DNA from: Dendrobium chrysotoxum
Taxonomy: Eukaryota > Streptophyta > Magnoliopsida > Asparagales > Orchidaceae
Length of the DNA: 64,000 nucleotides
Direction of reading: 5' to 3'
Assembly (NCBI GenBank): GCA_019925795.1
Contig: CM034304.1
Coordinates: 9,425,471-9,489,470, forward strand
The translations under genes and the position numbers were made by a program. Positions 21,205 through 32,894 of this stretch are shown here, one piece after another. The first letter of the stretch is position 1; every line of letters begins with the position of its first letter. Below the pieces are notes generated by a model. That model did not search any database, was not told the origin of the DNA, and saw nothing but the letters and a program-made list of their open reading frames with translations.

Positions 21205-22720
21205 GTCATACATCTAATATGCCATCCACAGGCAAAGGCTAAAAGACTACGACAAATTCAAGTTTTCATGGGCTATCATAGAAAACTCCAAATATTCAAA
21301 ATGCCCACACACATGCGCTATAATATGTATACACATAGGTACACTAAAGGGGAATATATAATCATATACCCGCATGGGCCCCGACGATCGTGTTACAGGT
21401 ACACACATAACATCTAGGGATGCTGTACAGGTTAGACAATAAATTTAAGTTCGAGCCTGATCCTTCTATGCTGGTTGATAAGAGTCGACACGGCTTGAAT
21501 CATCAAGCAAATATATGGCTACATTACCAACCAAGATATTTGTTTTATACATTCATATTAAGTCTTCAAGGCTAATGAACATAGAAAATCCACCAACACG
21601 AGTATACAGCTGGCTCAAACTCGATCCTCTGTCGGTAAGTTGACAAAGCCGATAAGATTCAACCCATAAAATAAATTCCTCATAGATACCCCGATGATGG
21701 CCGTGTTTAAAAAAAATCTCATCTGGAGGGGATAATTTCAAATAATCAAAATGCTATCCCAAATACCCATGAATACCAAATCTCCAAAAATACAAAGTAA
21801 TACAAAAATATTTAAAGTTGAAATTAACCATCCAATCACTTAAAGCAAAATATATCCATCCTTCGCAACAGTTTGCCGAGGTGGACAAATTAAAAATACT
21901 TCAACTAACAAAGAGCTAATATCAGATCGATAATATCACTAGGATCCATTCTCAAATAATCTCCTGCCAGTAAAGACATGACACGTGTCCTCTAACCGAC
22001 GATTTGGCCGTCAAATGGCACCGCAGGATAAACGGCTATCACCAGGACCCTCGAAACCTGGTGGTTTGCTGCCAAATGGCACCATCAAATTATGGTTATG
22101 GTCAGAGCCCGTATGCTCCATAATGGCATCAAATCTTTGAGATATGAATCAATATGATATAATCGATAAAGCACAAAGCCCTTTATTAGCTAAGATGGAT
22201 TCAAATTTGTCATCTTAGAGAAATACTACCCCCAAGTTTATAAGGTACCTTTAGACGAAGCAACCCATGGCTGCCGACAAGGATCCTTCTATCAGGTTGG
22301 GTCGACTACCTCCTCTGACTAAGTAGACTAGGGACCACGATGGCCCGATATGACGGAACCATGGGATCTTGATCGGGTCCATCATCTATTCCCCCACCAT
22401 CCCCTTTAAGTACAAAAAGGTGAAAATTTTAATTTTAAATATCAAAATTTCAATTTTCAACACCCCAAATTCATACTGCTATTATATGCCAAATAACGCA
22501 TATCTCTACGTATCTGATTGATGACTATCCTTAATCGAAAGTTCTCTCATTATCGGGAGGGGTAATTAACTATAGGGGATTGCGCCTATAGGAAACCAGA
22601 ACTCAGATCATAAAGTCCTCGCAAAATGAGGGTGAATTCTCTGGGTAGTGTCTTATTTACAAACCCATATGCCTTCCCAAAATAGCCCACTACCAAGAAG
22701 ATTCTTTAGGGTTTTTTTTT
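21205..22720. other. Unidentified sequence right of element B
   Basis: About 1.5 kb without a convincing gene. A moderately GC-rich part (21960-22400) has repeated words such as CAAATGGCACC (22013-22023 and 22073-22083), which may be part of an old LTR, but I cannot assign it to a family. Confidence 0.5.
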
Positions 22721-23025
22721 CAAAACTCTTCTTCATATGAAGCATGCTAAATACATGGAGAAAAAAATCATTATATTTGCATGGAGCTCCCACTGTGACT
22801 TCCAATATGATAGAAATAGTGTCATAGAAAAAGGCAATGAAGTTTCTTTAGCAACTCTTTCAAAACTTTTCTTCATGCGAAGCACTCCAAGCACAAGAGA
22901 AAAATATCATCATTTTCGAGGCAAGCTCCTATCTTGACTTTTGATCCGAGAAGAACGACGTCACAGAAAGAAGGCAAAGAAGCTTCTTTAGTGACTCTAA
23001 ACTATTCTTCACGCAAAACATGTGA
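22721..23025 (+). repeat. About 140-bp tandem duplication, 2+ copies
   Basis: The copy at 22721-22860 (CAAAACTCTTCTTCATATGA...) is followed by a diverged copy from 22861 (CAAAACTTTTCTTCATGCGA...) and by a third start near 22997. No coding potential. Confidence 0.75.
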
Positions 23026-23131
23026 AGCCGATGAAGTGCAAGATTGGAAGAGGTCTGAAATCAACAACAGAGATTTATTTTAATTTTTAAAAGGAAAGCC
23101 CTAGATTATCTATGTGAAGAATCACAAACTG

Positions 23132-23135
<4 letters not shown>

Positions 23136-23172
<37 letters not shown>
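23136..23172 (+). repeat. (AC)n microsatellite
   Basis: Uninterrupted AC repeat of about 18 units. Confidence 0.95.
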
Positions 23173-23173
<1 letters not shown>

Positions 23174-23176
23174 AAA

Positions 23177-23500
23177 TCTCACTGCTATAGAGTCAAGATC
23201 ACTTTCTTCATTAAATATTCCTTAGATCAGTGTCACCAAAATAATAGTTCATTATATAAGATTGAGGTAGCTTAAATAAGATTACATCAACTTAATAATT
23301 CATCATATATATATATATATATATATATTCAAATCTCTTAAATGATGTAATATAAATATAAGATTGAGGTTATCTTAAACAAAATAGCATCAGCTTAATA
23401 ATTCATCACCGGTTGTTGAATCTCACTGCTGTAAAGTCGGGATCACTATCTTCATTAAATATTCCTTAAATCAATGTTATTAAATAATAGCTCATCAATG
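23177..23500 (+). repeat. 244-bp-period duplication with (AT)n
   Basis: TCTCACTGCTATAGAGTC at 23177 recurs as TCTCACTGCTGTAAAGTC at 23421, each followed by a similar ATTAAATATTCCTTA block. An (AT)12 microsatellite lies at 23305-23328. Non-coding. Confidence 0.75.
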
Positions 23501-23624
23501 ATTTCTTGGAAATAACATTGATATCCATAGTTCAATTTAATAAATCATATTGGATGAAGTAAATAAAAAATCTCGACAGAAGACAAACGATTAAGAAGAG
23601 AAGAATGTGAAAATGATGACAAAG

Positions 23625-23881
23625 TGAAGAATATCAGACGAAAGGGTTCACCTGCAATCAAATGTTATCCTAGCTAAAATGCAGAGAAGATACATAACAG
23701 TGATGCAGAACTTTTCATTCTCTATATCATTTGCTTGCTACAGTACAACTATATATAGAGAGTGTTTGTGGACACGTGTATGGTGATGCCGTACAAGTTT
23801 GTTAGGAAATGAGTGGTAATGCCGTGGGTAGTTTGTTATGAGCAGAGGTGGTGTCAGCCTTAGTGGAGAGCTGTGTTGATA
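23625..23881 (-). repeat. Element F 3' LTR
   Basis: Plus-strand ends TG (23625) and TA (23881). Pairs with 28014-28272. Confidence 0.94.
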
Positions 23882-23894
23882 CTCCCCTGCAAAG
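23882..23894 (-). other. Polypurine tract of element F
   Basis: The minus strand reads CTTTGCAGGGGAG directly before the 3' LTR. It seems to overlap the end of the pol frame. Confidence 0.75.
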
Positions 23895-26800
23895 TGACGG
23901 TTCAGGTTGAACTATCAATTTGGAGTGAAGCTGTTGAAATCATTTTGTGGATAACGATTTGGTGAAGATATCCGCCATTTGGTCCACTGTACTGATGGGA
24001 GTGAGAGTGATATGTTTTGCTTGAATGTGATCCCATATGAAGTGGTGATCTATCTCTATGTGTTCGGTTCTTGCATGAAACACCGGGTTGTTTGCAAGTG
24101 CTATGGCTGAGGTGTTGTCACAGTAGAGAGTGGTAGATGATGCTGTGGAGATGTGAAAGTCATTGAGCAGTCGTCGGAGCCAGAGGATATCTGTAGTAGC
24201 TGCCGTAATTTCTCTATACTCCGCTTCGGTCGATGATCTAGCGACCGTATGCTACTTCTTTATATGCCAGGAAATGAGGGTGGAGCCTAAGAAAGAACAA
24301 TAACCAGAGATAGACCGCCTGGTGGCAGAATCGCTGGCCCAATCTGCGTCAGTCATGGAGACCAATTTAAGCGGAGCTGATAGAACTGGTAGACCAAAGT
24401 TTTTGGTTCCTTGAATGTATCGCAGGAGCTGTTTGAGGTGGTGAAAATGTTGTTGTTGTGGAGCATGCATATGTTGGCATAGGACATTAACCGAGTAAGC
24501 TATGTCAGGTCGTGTAATGGTAAGATATTGTAGGGAGCCAGTGAGCTGTTTGTATATGTGAGGATTGTTGAGGATGGAATCCGTGAAGAGAGCTGTAGGT
24601 GGTTTGGTGGTGTTTGGATTGGAAATTGGTTTGCAGCATTGCATACCTGCCTGTTGGAGTATAGAAGTGGCGTAGTGAGTTTGGGAGAGAAAATATGAGG
24701 TGGAGTGAGTTTGAATGTTTATACCAAGGAAATTGTGAGCTAAACCAAGGTATTTCATAGTGAACTGATTGCTGATTTGGAGAATTAGTTGAGAAACAGC
24801 TTGCGGATTGTTGCCAGTTAGAAGGATGTCATCTACATAGATTAGGAGGTAGATGTGGACATTATCTTGGAAGAAGGTGAGTAAGGAGTGATCGGACTGA
24901 CTATGTGTAAATCCGAGGGAAAGGAGGTGTTTGGAAAAGGTATTGAACCATTGTCTTGGTGCTTGCTTTAAGCCATAAATGGCTTTTTGTAGGTGACATA
25001 CATGAGTGGGGTGAAGGCTGTCTTCAAAGCCTTTGGGTTGAGACATGTATACAGTTTCATGGAGGTCACCGTGGAGAAACACATTGGCAACATCCAATTG
25101 ATGAACTTGCCATTTGTGATGGAGGGCAATAGTAAGAAATACACGAATGGTTGGCATCTTGGCGACAGGGCTAAAGGTGTCATGATAGTCTAGGCCATAC
25201 TCTTGGCGGTGACCCTGAGCCACAAGCCTGGCCTTGTAACGGGCTATGGTTCCATTTGAGTGATGTTTGGTGCGATATGTCCAGCGACATCCAAGGATGT
25301 TGGCTTAGGGAGGAGGGGCAACAAGTTTCCATGTGCCTTGCTATTGCAAGGCAAGAAATTCTAGAGCCATTGCTTCCCGCCAGTGGAGAGATTTCACAGC
25401 TTCTGAGTATGTGGTAGGATCGAGATTGGAGTTAGACGTGGGAGATTGAAGTTTGTGAAGAAGGTTGAGTATTTGTTTGGGTTTGAGAGATCCTGTTTGA
25501 ATCCTGGTGATCATAGGGTGATGAACAGGAGGAATGTGGGTAGGTGGGGATGGTGAATAAGTTGGTGATGACTGGGAAGGCAGCTGAGTCGTGGACTGTG
25601 TGGGAGAGGGTTCATTGGGTGGACAGTGTGATGTAGACTTAGAATTGCTAGGAGGTGATGTCAGAGATGAAACAGGAATGAGAAGAGATGGATTTGTGGT
25701 AGATGGAAGAGATGAGATGATGGGGTGTTGGGTGATGGAATGGTTGGAGAATGGAAAGGAGTCTTCCAAAAATTGGACATGCCTGGAGATAACAGTTTTG
25801 TTTGTAGTAAGGTTGAGGCATTTGTAGCCCTTGTATGAATCATAGTATCCAAGGAACACACATTTGGGAGCACGTGGGGCAAGTTTATGATGATGAGAGG
25901 GTGGCAGCCACGGGTAACATTCACATCCGAATGTCTTTAGGTGATAATAATTCGGTTGTTGCTTGTAAAGGAGCTGGAATGGAGTTTTGTGGTTAAGGGT
26001 AGGTGAGGGCATTCTGTTAATGAGATGAACTGCAGTGAGAGCAGCATCAGGCCAGTAGGTATAGGGTAAATGAGCTGTATGTAGTAGTGTTCTAGTTGTT
26101 TCAGTGACATGCCTTTTTTTGCGTTCAGCTACACCGTTTTGCTCTGGTGTGTATGGACAGGATATTTGTTGATGTATGCCTTGGTTTTTAAGAAAGGAGG
26201 TTAGCTCTGAGTTGACAAATTCAATGCCACCATCGGTTTGCATACGTTTGATTTTGTGAGGTAATTGATTTTCAATAAACTTCTTTAATTGAATGATAAT
26301 TTGGGTAGCTTCAGATTTCATACGCATCATAAACAACCAAGTAAAGCGAGAATAATCGTCAATGATAAGAAGATAGTAGCGATAGCCTTGATTAGAAAGG
26401 ATTGGGGATGGACCCCATATATCAAGATGAAGTAATTCTAAGGGAAATGAGACATGAGAATGAGAAAGAGAGAAAGCTAGTTTATGGCTTTTTGAAGCCT
26501 TACAAGTTGAACAAAAAACAACAGTTGCTGGAATTTTGAGGTCTCTGTTTTGAGAGGAGATGGAAGCAATCACTTGGATGTGAGGGTGTCCGAGGCGATT
26601 GTGCCACCTAAGAGAGGAGGAAGATATGGCTGAGAGCGCATGACTGGGTAAGGCAGCTGTGGAAGCTTAATGGTGTACAAAACATTGCGACATGGGCCCT
26701 AAAGAAGAGTTTCCTGGGTCTTCAGATCCTTGATAGAAAAGCCAGAGGGAGAGAAGACAATGGAAACATTGTTGTCATGAGTGAGATTAGAAACTGATAA

Positions 26801-27091
26801 TAAGTTGTGAGATAGATTCGGGACATGATAGATGTGTGAGAAAGATAACTTACGATGTGGAGTGGATAGAAGACCTGGACCAGAATGTGCGATGGGAAGG
26901 TTTTGTCCATTGCCAACAGTGATGCTATCCACACCTTGATATGAGCTCGTCTGTGAAATGTTATCCAGCAAATTGGTGAGGTGGAAGGAGGCTCCCGAGT
27001 CTACATACCAGTCTTGGGAGGGCGGTGTAGAGTCTGCTACCAGGGCTTTGGTAATGTTTTGTTGAGAAGATGGTGTGTAGTGAGCGTTCAT
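23895..27091 (-). pseudogene. pol: pol of element F
   Basis: Protease near 27010 has WYVDSGASFHLTN. After one frameshift around 26640, the integrase frame shows RWHNRLGHPH, LHLDIWGPSP, QTDGGIEFVN and NGVAERKKRHV, then an integrase C-terminal region with PSPTLNHKTPFQLLY. RT has RYKARLVAQGHRQEYGLDY, DVANVFLHGDL and an intact YVDDILLTGN box. RNase H has DADWASDSATRRSISGYC and ends IFTKSLS. In-frame stops: near 26699 and 25341 (after LALQ), in PPP-stop-A near 25306, TAG at about 24252 after WHIKK, and Trp-to-TGA in the last residues. Most are C-to-T or G-to-A changes. Confidence 0.92.
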
Positions 27092-27964
27092 GCGATGCCA
27101 GCATTGCAGAGCTGTGTGACCCCTTTTGGCACATATTTGGCATATAAGAAGAGATGAGGTGGAACGACCACCAGGATTGGTGTTATTGGTTAATTTGCCA
27201 CGGCCACGACGTACTCAACCATGGGACGCGTATAATGCAGTATTGGGATCGGCAGAAGTAAGCTCTATGGAGGATTTAGCCATGAGATTGATTTCTTCAG
27301 TGAGAAGGTAAGAGTAGAGTTCGTCCAGAGTGATTGTTGTCCGTTTGGTGCGGATTGCAGTCTTGAATGCCTGATATGTAGGTGGTAGTCCATTGAGGGT
27401 GTATAGTATAATATCTTCAGAATCAACTTGCGATCCAGCGGAGGCGATATTATCAACTAGTGTTTTGATGGCTGTAAGATACTGTGCCATAGAGAGATTT
27501 CGCATTGAGATGTTGTGTAACTCGTTCTTCAATTGAATAACTCTGGATCTGTTGGATGCTTAAAGTCTTTGTTCCAACGTATGCCAAATCTCGGAGCAGG
27601 TATCCAGATGAAGTACATAGGGTATGATCGCTGATGAGATCGTTGAACATAGCGCAGCTGCTAAGTTCTGATCTATGAGAAGCCATTGGGTATGTAGGGG
27701 GTTGAGAGAAGTACAGCCATCATTTTGTTGAAGAAGTCGAGGGGGACGAGGTGCAAAGTTGTCCAGATGATGCTCAAAACCATTTGCCTTCTGTAATTTG
27801 AGAATCTGCGACTTCCAAATAGGGTAGTTGTCATTTGAAAGTGCCGTTGGAACTATGGTTTTGATATGAGAGAGAACGAGTTTCAGAGAGCCTGGAATGG
27901 ATGGTAGAGCCACTGATTGGAGATCAGAGGGATCTGCAGTTTGCGAGGAGAATGATTGTGCCAT
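27092..27964 (-). pseudogene. gag: gag of element F
   Basis: Starts at ATG 27964 (MAQSFSSQTADPSD), about 40 bp after the primer site. It has the UBN2-type capsid pattern (NYPIWKSQILKL, then LHLDTCSEIWHTLEQ, KNELHNISM, TLDELYSYLLTEE) and a CCHC knuckle CQICAKRGHTALQC at about 27145-27104. Two in-frame stops: TAA near 27560 and TGA at 27215 (in G-stop-VRRGRG; CGA to TGA is likely). The frame is otherwise continuous with the protease. Confidence 0.9.
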
Positions 27965-28001
27965 GGTGAGATAGCTGAGAGAAAGAAAATTTCTCAGCCC
28001 T

Positions 28002-28013
28002 GCTCTGATACCA
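28002..28013 (-). other. Primer binding site of element F
   Basis: The minus strand reads TGGTATCAGAGC, directly adjoining the 5' LTR. Confidence 0.95.
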
Positions 28014-28272
28014 TGAAGAATATCAGACGCAAGGGTTCACCTACAATCAAATGTTATCCTAGCTAAAATGCAGAGAAGATACATAACAGTGATGCAGAAC
28101 TTTTCATTCTCTATATCATTTGCTTGCTACAGTACATCTGTATATATAGAGAGTGTTTGTGGACACGTGTATGGTGATGCAGTACAAGTTTGTTAGGAAA
28201 TGAGTGGTGATGCCGTGGGTAGTTTGTTATGAGCAGAGGAGGTGTCAGCCTTAGTGGAGAGCTGTGTTGATA
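28014..28272 (-). repeat. Element F 5' LTR
   Basis: TG at 28014 and TA at 28271-28272, followed by the CAAAG target duplication. Confidence 0.94.
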
Positions 28273-28277
28273 CAAAG

Positions 28278-29571
28278 AATTAAGAAGAGAAGACATTAAA
28301 ATGCTTAGAAATCATGATTTGAGAGAAATTTTCGTCCATAAACTGCAAGAAATTTTATGTTTTGAGAGAAATTTTCAGCCATGAACTTCATAATGTAGCA
28401 ACTATCAAGGAAGAAAAGAGCAACTTTCAAGGGAAGAAAATGGAATCACGTTATTAAGCTGATTCATAAAGAGGAGAGAATTCAATATCGGCATCACCTA
28501 AAAAGAACAAGCGTCTCACTATCTGGTTTTGAACCACCATGAGGATGGAAAGGATGGAGGCTGCTCACATGGTCGAGGAATTTTGCAAAGCGAGAGTCGC
28601 AGCAGGGTGGTTTCCGCTGCCCAATAAAAGGTTGGTGTTGAGAAGGAAAATGACGAGGCTGACATCGTCTGTGGAAATGTGAACTGCAGGGACCACAGAG
28701 AATGAAATTGGTATAAGAAAGAGAACGATCTTCAGGGTGCGACAGAAATGAGTTCACTTGAGTATAGCTTCGAGGGAGCTGATCTCATTGGAGAAGAGCA
28801 GGATAGGATCTTTGAAGTTGCAGGGGAGTGGAAGAATGAAAAGGAATGGCTCCATCAATTCAGCTTGGAGGCGGTGCGAGGCGACTGCCACTGGGTCTTG
28901 CACGCATGAGGAGAGAGTTTGTTGGGTTCGCCACTCTCATGGTAGTGTATATACGAGAGAATACAAAGGTGGAATAGGAATACAAATAGTTGTATGTGAT
29001 GTATGATTAAGATTTAGTTTAGGAAGAATTTTATGGTTAAGATTAAGTTTGAGAAGAATCATAAGTCACATTTATAATAGTTAGGGATAATCATAAGCCA
29101 TATTTATAATTGTAGTACATATATAGATATAGATATGTAATCAGCCTAGATGAGTGATCACAAGATTGAACAAAATAAGCACTAATATTGCAGTTTATGT
29201 TGCCAAGCCTATATGACAATTTTCAACCATAAAAAGAATTGAAGGGACATTAATTAGGGCCAAAGTTTTCATCAAGATGTGGTGCTTTAAAGGTGCTGAA
29301 ACTGAAATATGCCTATCTTTCCAATTTTTTAGTTAGTGGTTGCTTTTACTGCTTCAAATTATCATGCATTTTGAGAATATTTGGTCTATGTGGTTCCTAT
29401 GAGCTATTTAATTAATATTATCAAAAGCATATGTTCCTTTGGTTATTATTGCTCATATTTAACAGAGTAATAGTTTATTTTATTACTATAAAGACCACTT
29501 AATTGTTGTAAGGAAACCATAGATCGTTAGACCAAAGTTGAAGAAGCTAGAGTATATAGAGAGAGCTTTAA
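28278..29571. other. Intergenic sequence between element F and the PR-10-like gene
   Basis: No supportable gene. A GC-richer patch (28480-28930) has weak minus-strand coding character but contains stops and matches no family I recognise. From 29020 on the sequence is AT-rich and would hold the promoter of the next gene. Confidence 0.55.
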
Positions 29572-31103
29572 ATGAGGACTATGACTGGAGAAATCCTCCT
29601 CAAAATTCCGGCAGAAAGAGCATGGGAAATTTACTGAAATAATGAAATTTTGAGTAAAATAGACCCAGAAATGCTCGCTGGAGCTGAATATCTTGAAGGA
29701 AATGGTGATCCTGGAAGCTTAAGGCTCTTCAGGCTTGTTCCTGGTAACCCCTTCTTCCCTAAGGCTATTAAGAAAAGCTCATTGTTTGTTTTAAACTGTA
29801 TTTGAATTGATAATTAACTGGAATTTGACTTGTTTTTACAACTTCGTATACTTAATGAGTCAAAGAAAAACATAATATTGTTCAATTATATTTAACTCCC
29901 TGATAGCTTGATAATATTTAAATGAGTCTTTTAATTTAGTTATATTATGCTCATAAACAACCCACGTTCAGATCGGTAAGTAAATAAGTCAAAACATAAA
30001 CAAAGAAGTTTAAAGCCGGGTTGAATAATAGCTAAGCGTACTTAAGCTTGGCTTTCTTACACCCCTAACTTCATGGCGAGAGAATCTTTCTTCAATTTAA
30101 ATTTAGTTGTTATTTGTCTCATTAAACAGAATTTATTGAGGAGCTGTTTGGTCCAAGAAATAAATCGTGAGCATGAATATAATTGTCAAAAAAAATAAAA
30201 AACTTATTATTTGCATTGGGTCATGGTTAACCATATGATTAAGGCTTGGTTTGGGAAGGCTTTCTTACTGCTTCTTAAAATAACTTTTTAGTATAAAATT
30301 TTTAATTTTTATGCTAAAAAATTGCTTTAAAAAATAGTAAGAAATCTATCCCAAACGAAATCTAAAATAAATTCAGCTTATTTTCACGAGCTTATTTACT
30401 CGATAAATAAAACGCGAACATGATCTTGCTCATTCATATTTAACTTAATGGTTGCTCTATAATATTTGTATAAGACCTTGAAATAATCTTGCCCAAACTA
30501 GATGGTTTGTACCCCTAACTCCTTAATGAAAACACCTTTGTTTGTGGTAAATTACTTTTTTTTTCCATAAGCTGAATTTACTTGGGCACTGGAAAGAAGT
30601 TTGAGCTAAAATTTTAAATTATCAAAATAGCTCGTTGTTCGTATTCAATCATATTAAGTTTAATAACTAGCTCGAATTCAACTTCTTTCCACAAGCTTGT
30701 TTACATAACGAGCCAAATAAGAGCATGTTCTTCTTTAATGGAATTTAACTCAAATGTACTTAAATATGTTTTAATATAATACTTTCAAATAAGTTTTAAC
30801 TGTTAAAGTTTTCTAACGAGTGCAGCATTGAAGGATTTGGTGAAAGAATCAAAGGAGAAGATAGAGAAGGTAGAATTAGGATGGTTGGTAACATATGAGG
30901 TGGTGGGAGGAGAGCTAAGAGATTTATATGATCCTTATAGAGTTACCTTCACTTTCTCGTCGGTGCCAGAGAAGAAGGAAGAACAGTGCACTGTTGCATG
31001 GAAGGCTGAGTTCGAGCCACGGTCACCGGCCGTGCCGCCTCCTCTTAAAGCCAAGAACGCTGCTCTAAGCTTCCTCAAAAGTTTCGAAAGGTTTCAGCTG
31101 TGA
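29572..31103 (+). pseudogene. Bet v 1 / PR-10 / major-latex-protein-like gene, two exons, premature stop in exon 1
   Basis: Exon 1 is 29572-29743 and exon 2 is 30826-31103, with a 1082-bp GT..AG intron. The splice interrupts a codon after its first base (G|CA, Ala), the phase and place typical of PR-10/MLP genes. The spliced frame is 149 codons plus stop, the usual family length. Exon 1 encodes an N-terminal strand (GEILLKIPAERAWEIY) and the turn with GDPGSLRLFRLVP in the place of the Gly-rich P-loop. Exon 2 encodes the basic helix after the loop, beta strands (VTYEVVGGELRDLYDPY, TVAWKAEFEP) and the C-terminal helix (AALSFLKSFERFQL). Family members bind small hydrophobic ligands or hormones in the cytosol; the ligand is unknown here. 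TGA at 29635-29637 interrupts exon 1 where a C-to-T change of CGA (Arg) would explain it. Translation could also start at ATG 29581. It is either a pseudogene or a gene with a sequencing error. Confidence 0.8.
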
Positions 31104-31819
31104 AAATAGGTGGAAGCCCTTTACTTTGTATCTTGTTAGTTGCAAGGTGACTTGTATGAATCGTAATATGTTTGGTTTAAGTGATGTACTGAATAACAAA
31201 ACTAAATAAGTTTGATTAAACTCTGAAATCATTTTGATATTTGAAATTGATATTGATATGCCATGAAAAATTGCCATGATTGAGCATATTTGAATTAGAA
31301 AATTTTGAAATTAAATTCAAGACCATTCATACTCCAATTTTAGCAAACTTATAGTTGAACTGAATGTTTCAACAAGGCAAATCCAACAAAACAAAAAATG
31401 GTCTAATCCGAGCCCAAAAGAGCTTAATTCAATGGCTCGAAATATAATTGGAAATTATGGAACATTAATTGGAAGGCTAGTGGTTTTGAAATTTGGCATG
31501 CTTATAGTTGAGTCAAGCACCTCATGAGACAAATCCTACGAGCCCAAGATCGCCTTATTCTGACATCATTAAGGAACTTAAATACCAAATGAATGCATCA
31601 TAATCAACAAAATCAATATAGGTCGTTCAATAGAGTGTTCCAAAATTTGGCTATTTTTATAGGGCATGCCATTCTTTTAAAATCTATTAGTAAGTCATCA
31701 CTCTCTTCATTAAGAGGAAGAGGAGCTTGAAGTTAGAGCTTGAACTCTCCCTTGAGGTTCAAGAGAGCATTGAGGCTTTAAGGATACCGAAGCATCACAT
31801 GAGCACCATTGTCAGGCCA
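31104..31819. other. 3' flank of the PR-10-like gene
   Basis: AT-rich, no gene. Contains an imperfect direct duplication of about 150-bp period (ACTTATAGTTGAACTGAATG near 31348 and GCTTATAGTTGAGTCAAGCA near 31499, each followed by an ACAAATCC/GAGCCCAA block). Confidence 0.55.
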
Positions 31820-32894
31820 ACCCCTAAATGTCATAGTCTAGCCTTCACTGGCTAACCACTATAGCCCTTTTGAACTCCATCACTAGCTGATTACACTCCT
31901 CTAACCTCCATCGCACAACTATGGCCCTCCGACCTCGATCATCAAATTATGGTCCTCTGACCACCATCGCTCGACAATGATCTTCAAAACACCACTGCCT
32001 GATAATGGTCCTTAAACCACCGTCGCCTAATGATGGTCGTAAGACCACTATTGCTCAACAACGACCATCTAACTACTATCACCTCAACGACAGTGATCAC
32101 TATAATTTTTTGACCATCATTACTCGTTTACAATTGTCCTCATACCACCTTGCTTGACTACAATCCTTTTAACCTCCCTCACCCCCGATTACAATCCTCT
32201 GGCCACCTTCTCCCTACTACAATCTTAAGACTACCATTGCCCAACTATGGCCTTTCAATTGTAGTCCAACTATGGTATGACCACCATTCCCCATCGACTA
32301 TGTTCATTCCAACCTTTGCCACATGCTACGATAGTCCATCAAACTTTGTCACTCAGTAACTATGGTCCTCTGATCACAGTTGTCTGATAACAATCATCGA
32401 ATCACCATCTCCAGACTATAATCCTCGAACCACCATTGATGGACAATATTCCTCGGACTACCATCGCCTAACTACAGTCCTTGGACCATAGTCATCAATC
32501 TCAATCTTCTAACTATTATCACTCGACTATAATCCTTTCGACCCTTGTCACCCAACCACTATGATCCTTCAACCACTATGGTCCTTGGACCACTATCTCA
32601 CTACTATGATCCTCAGGCCATCATCGCTCCACTACTGCTTTCTGACCTTAATCATTTGACTATAGTCCTCGAACTATAATTACATAAAATTGGTGCTTAG
32701 ACCACCATCACTTGACTACAGTCATCGAACCACCTTGCTCAATAATAGTCTTTAAACCACCATCACTCAATTATAGTCTTTTAACTATCATTGTGTGACT
32801 ATGGTCCTCAGACCACAGTATCCTGACATTGTTCAATTGACCACTGTCGCCTGACTAGGGTCTTTCAACCATCATTGCCAACTATGGCCCTTCT
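31820..32894 (+). repeat. Degenerate satellite, unit about 26-30 bp
   Basis: More than thirty loosely conserved copies of ACCACCATCGCCYGACTAYR followed by GTCCTYNG. Any reading frames here are by-products of the repeat. It continues at 34868 after a solo LTR. Confidence 0.85.

Larger units (their letters stand above)
23625..28272 (-). mobile_element. Element F: compact Ty1/Copia retrotransposon (Ale-like)
   Basis: A 4.65-kb minus-strand element with short LTRs (23625-23881 and 28014-28272), TSD CAAAG at 23620-23624 and 28273-28277, an intact tRNA-Met primer site and a polypurine tract. Gag-protease-integrase-RT-RNase H order makes it Copia. The small size and short LTRs suit the Ale (RE1-like) group; the lineage is inferred. 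By eye the two LTRs differ at about six to seven positions plus a 2-bp indel, so it looks younger than the Sireviruses here. Stops and one frameshift make it non-autonomous. Confidence 0.93.

Noticed and set aside
25591..25827. Plus-strand ORF
   Set aside because: Antisense to the Pro/Ser-rich integrase C-terminal region of element F.
28440..28930. Possible minus-strand coding patch of about 150 codons
   Set aside because: Contains two stops and matches no family I know; composition alone does not support a gene.
32150..32359. ORF in the satellite region
   Set aside because: By-product of the 26-30-bp repeat, with low-complexity translation.
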